A DNA stretch of 24,073 nucleotides from Chaetoceros tenuissimus (taxonomy: Eukaryota; Bacillariophyta; Thalassiosirophyceae; Chaetocerotales; Chaetocerotaceae), in NCBI GenBank assembly GCA_021927905.1, contig BLLK01000015.1, positions 1 through 24,073 of the forward strand, read 5' to 3'. Of the stretch, positions 23,724 through 24,073 are shown one piece after another. The notes under the pieces were generated by a model. The model made no database searches and was not told the origin of the DNA. It saw only the letters and a list, made by a program, of their open reading frames with translations. Numbering within the stretch: position 1 is the stretch's first letter; each line of letters begins with the position of its first letter. Position numbers and translations under genes: made by a program.

Positions 23724-24073
23724 TATTGAATCCCATTTTTGGCAACAGTGCATTTGTCATCGGAACTTGTATTGCTTTGCACTGCTTTGTCGTAAACGTT
23801 GTGTGCTGTAGAGGATATATGATCGCTGGCTTATACTGAATGGAGTGAATCATGTATGCTTGTTGTCTTGTGATATGTGACATGGACACTCGTCCTGCCA
23901 TTTCCTCTACTTGTAACTTTCGCGCCTTGAATTCATCACTATTAGAACCGCTTAGAGCATTCCTTACTCCTAGATACTTCTCTCCGTTGTTTGGTTCCAG
24001 TCGTTTCAATACTTCCTTTTGCAAGAGCTGGTTATTGGGTTGAAGCTCTATTTGTGTCTCATTCTCATTGATG
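23724..24073 (-). pseudogene. Reverse transcriptase C-terminal fragment
   Basis: The minus frame is open from base 24072 and ends in the telomeric repeat and a stop at 23652-23650. It reads EKYLGVRNALSG, MSHITRQQAYMIHSIQYKP, IIYPLQHTTFTTKQCKAIQ and LLPKMGFNR, a set I recognise from RT polyproteins of diatom LINE-like elements (the region just after the catalytic core). In intact copies, as I remember them, the LLPKMGxNR motif is followed by some hundreds of residues before the RNase H; here the text turns into Leu-Thr repeats. The active-site YxDD part lies off the window. Confidence 0.7.

Larger units (their letters stand above)
21977..24073 (-). mobile_element. Non-LTR-like retroelement, 3' part, left off window
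   Basis: On the minus strand the element enters the window from base 24073 with the end of a reverse transcriptase, then a telomeric-repeat junction, an ORF with RNase H and a zinc-knuckle, a short 3' UTR and a (TTA)n tail. No LTR is visible, and the RT / RNase H / C-P-x-x-C-type finger set fits LINE-like elements of diatoms. The sequence here is more GC-rich than most of the window. The element appears damaged (see the RT fragment). Confidence 0.75.

Noticed and set aside
1-24073. tRNA genes, rRNA and CRISPR arrays
   Set aside because: Reading both strands by eye, I found no T-loop with matching acceptor stem, no rRNA-like block and no regularly spaced repeats. A tRNA scan would be decisive.
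21977-24073. LTR retrotransposon
   Set aside because: No LTR, integrase or protease is visible; the finger, RT end and simple-repeat tail fit a non-LTR element better.

Overview
The window looks like nuclear DNA of a diatom, possibly a centric such as Chaetoceros or Thalassiosira; the genus is a guess. The reasons are: short spliceosomal introns (85-136 nt, GTAAGT or GTGAGT donors); an HSF-type transcription factor of the diatom kind; secreted proteins built from Cys-rich ShK-like modules and a calcium/prepeptidase-like module that recur in diatoms; a secreted protein with a pentalysine-type K-x-x-K cluster like those of silica-associated proteins; an N-terminus with an ASAF-like plastid motif; and TTAGGG repeats. 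The DNA is AT-rich and gene-sparse, with gene-free gaps of 0.3-1.9 kb.

Layout, left to right. (1) 1-1478, minus: the start of a lipid-anchored-looking protein with a 'CINQ' domain and kinesin-light-chain-type TPRs, broken by a one-base frameshift. (2) 1972-5091, minus: a six-exon secreted modular protein (prepeptidase-like, HYR, PKD-like, HYR, EGF-like, two ShK-like units), with every intron in phase 0 and one domain exon duplicated. (3) 5092-6987: a long gene-poor gap whose right end is very AT-rich. (4) 6988-7710, minus: an unknown nuclear-looking protein. (5) 7964-9220, minus: a secreted PI-PLC-X phosphodiesterase with two ShK-like domains. (6) 9513-10907, minus: a Dus3-like tRNA-dihydrouridine synthase. 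(7) 11265-11666, plus: a small mitochondrial inner-membrane protein resembling complex I subunit ESSS/NDUFB11. (8) 12544-13872, minus: an HSF. (9) 14769-15785, minus: an SGNH/GDSL-like hydrolase with an unusual block V. (10) 16315-19107, plus: an ankyrin-TIR-transmembrane protein. (11) 19161-20246, minus: a secreted lysine-cluster protein. (12) 20611-21468, plus: a predicted plastid 2-oxoglutarate/Fe(II) dioxygenase. (13) 21791-21979, plus: a possible gene head cut off by (14) 21977-24073, minus: the 3' part of a non-LTR-like retroelement (RT remnant, RNase H, zinc knuckle) that runs off the window.

The genes do not form an operon or an obvious pathway; this is a mixed eukaryotic neighbourhood. 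The most notable points are the ANK-TIR-TM receptor-like protein with the catalytic-type Glu of NAD-cleaving TIRs, two interstitial telomeric repeats about 5 kb apart (one inside that ORF, one exactly at a deletion-like junction in the retroelement), the single-base frameshift in the TPR gene, and the duplicated HYR exon.
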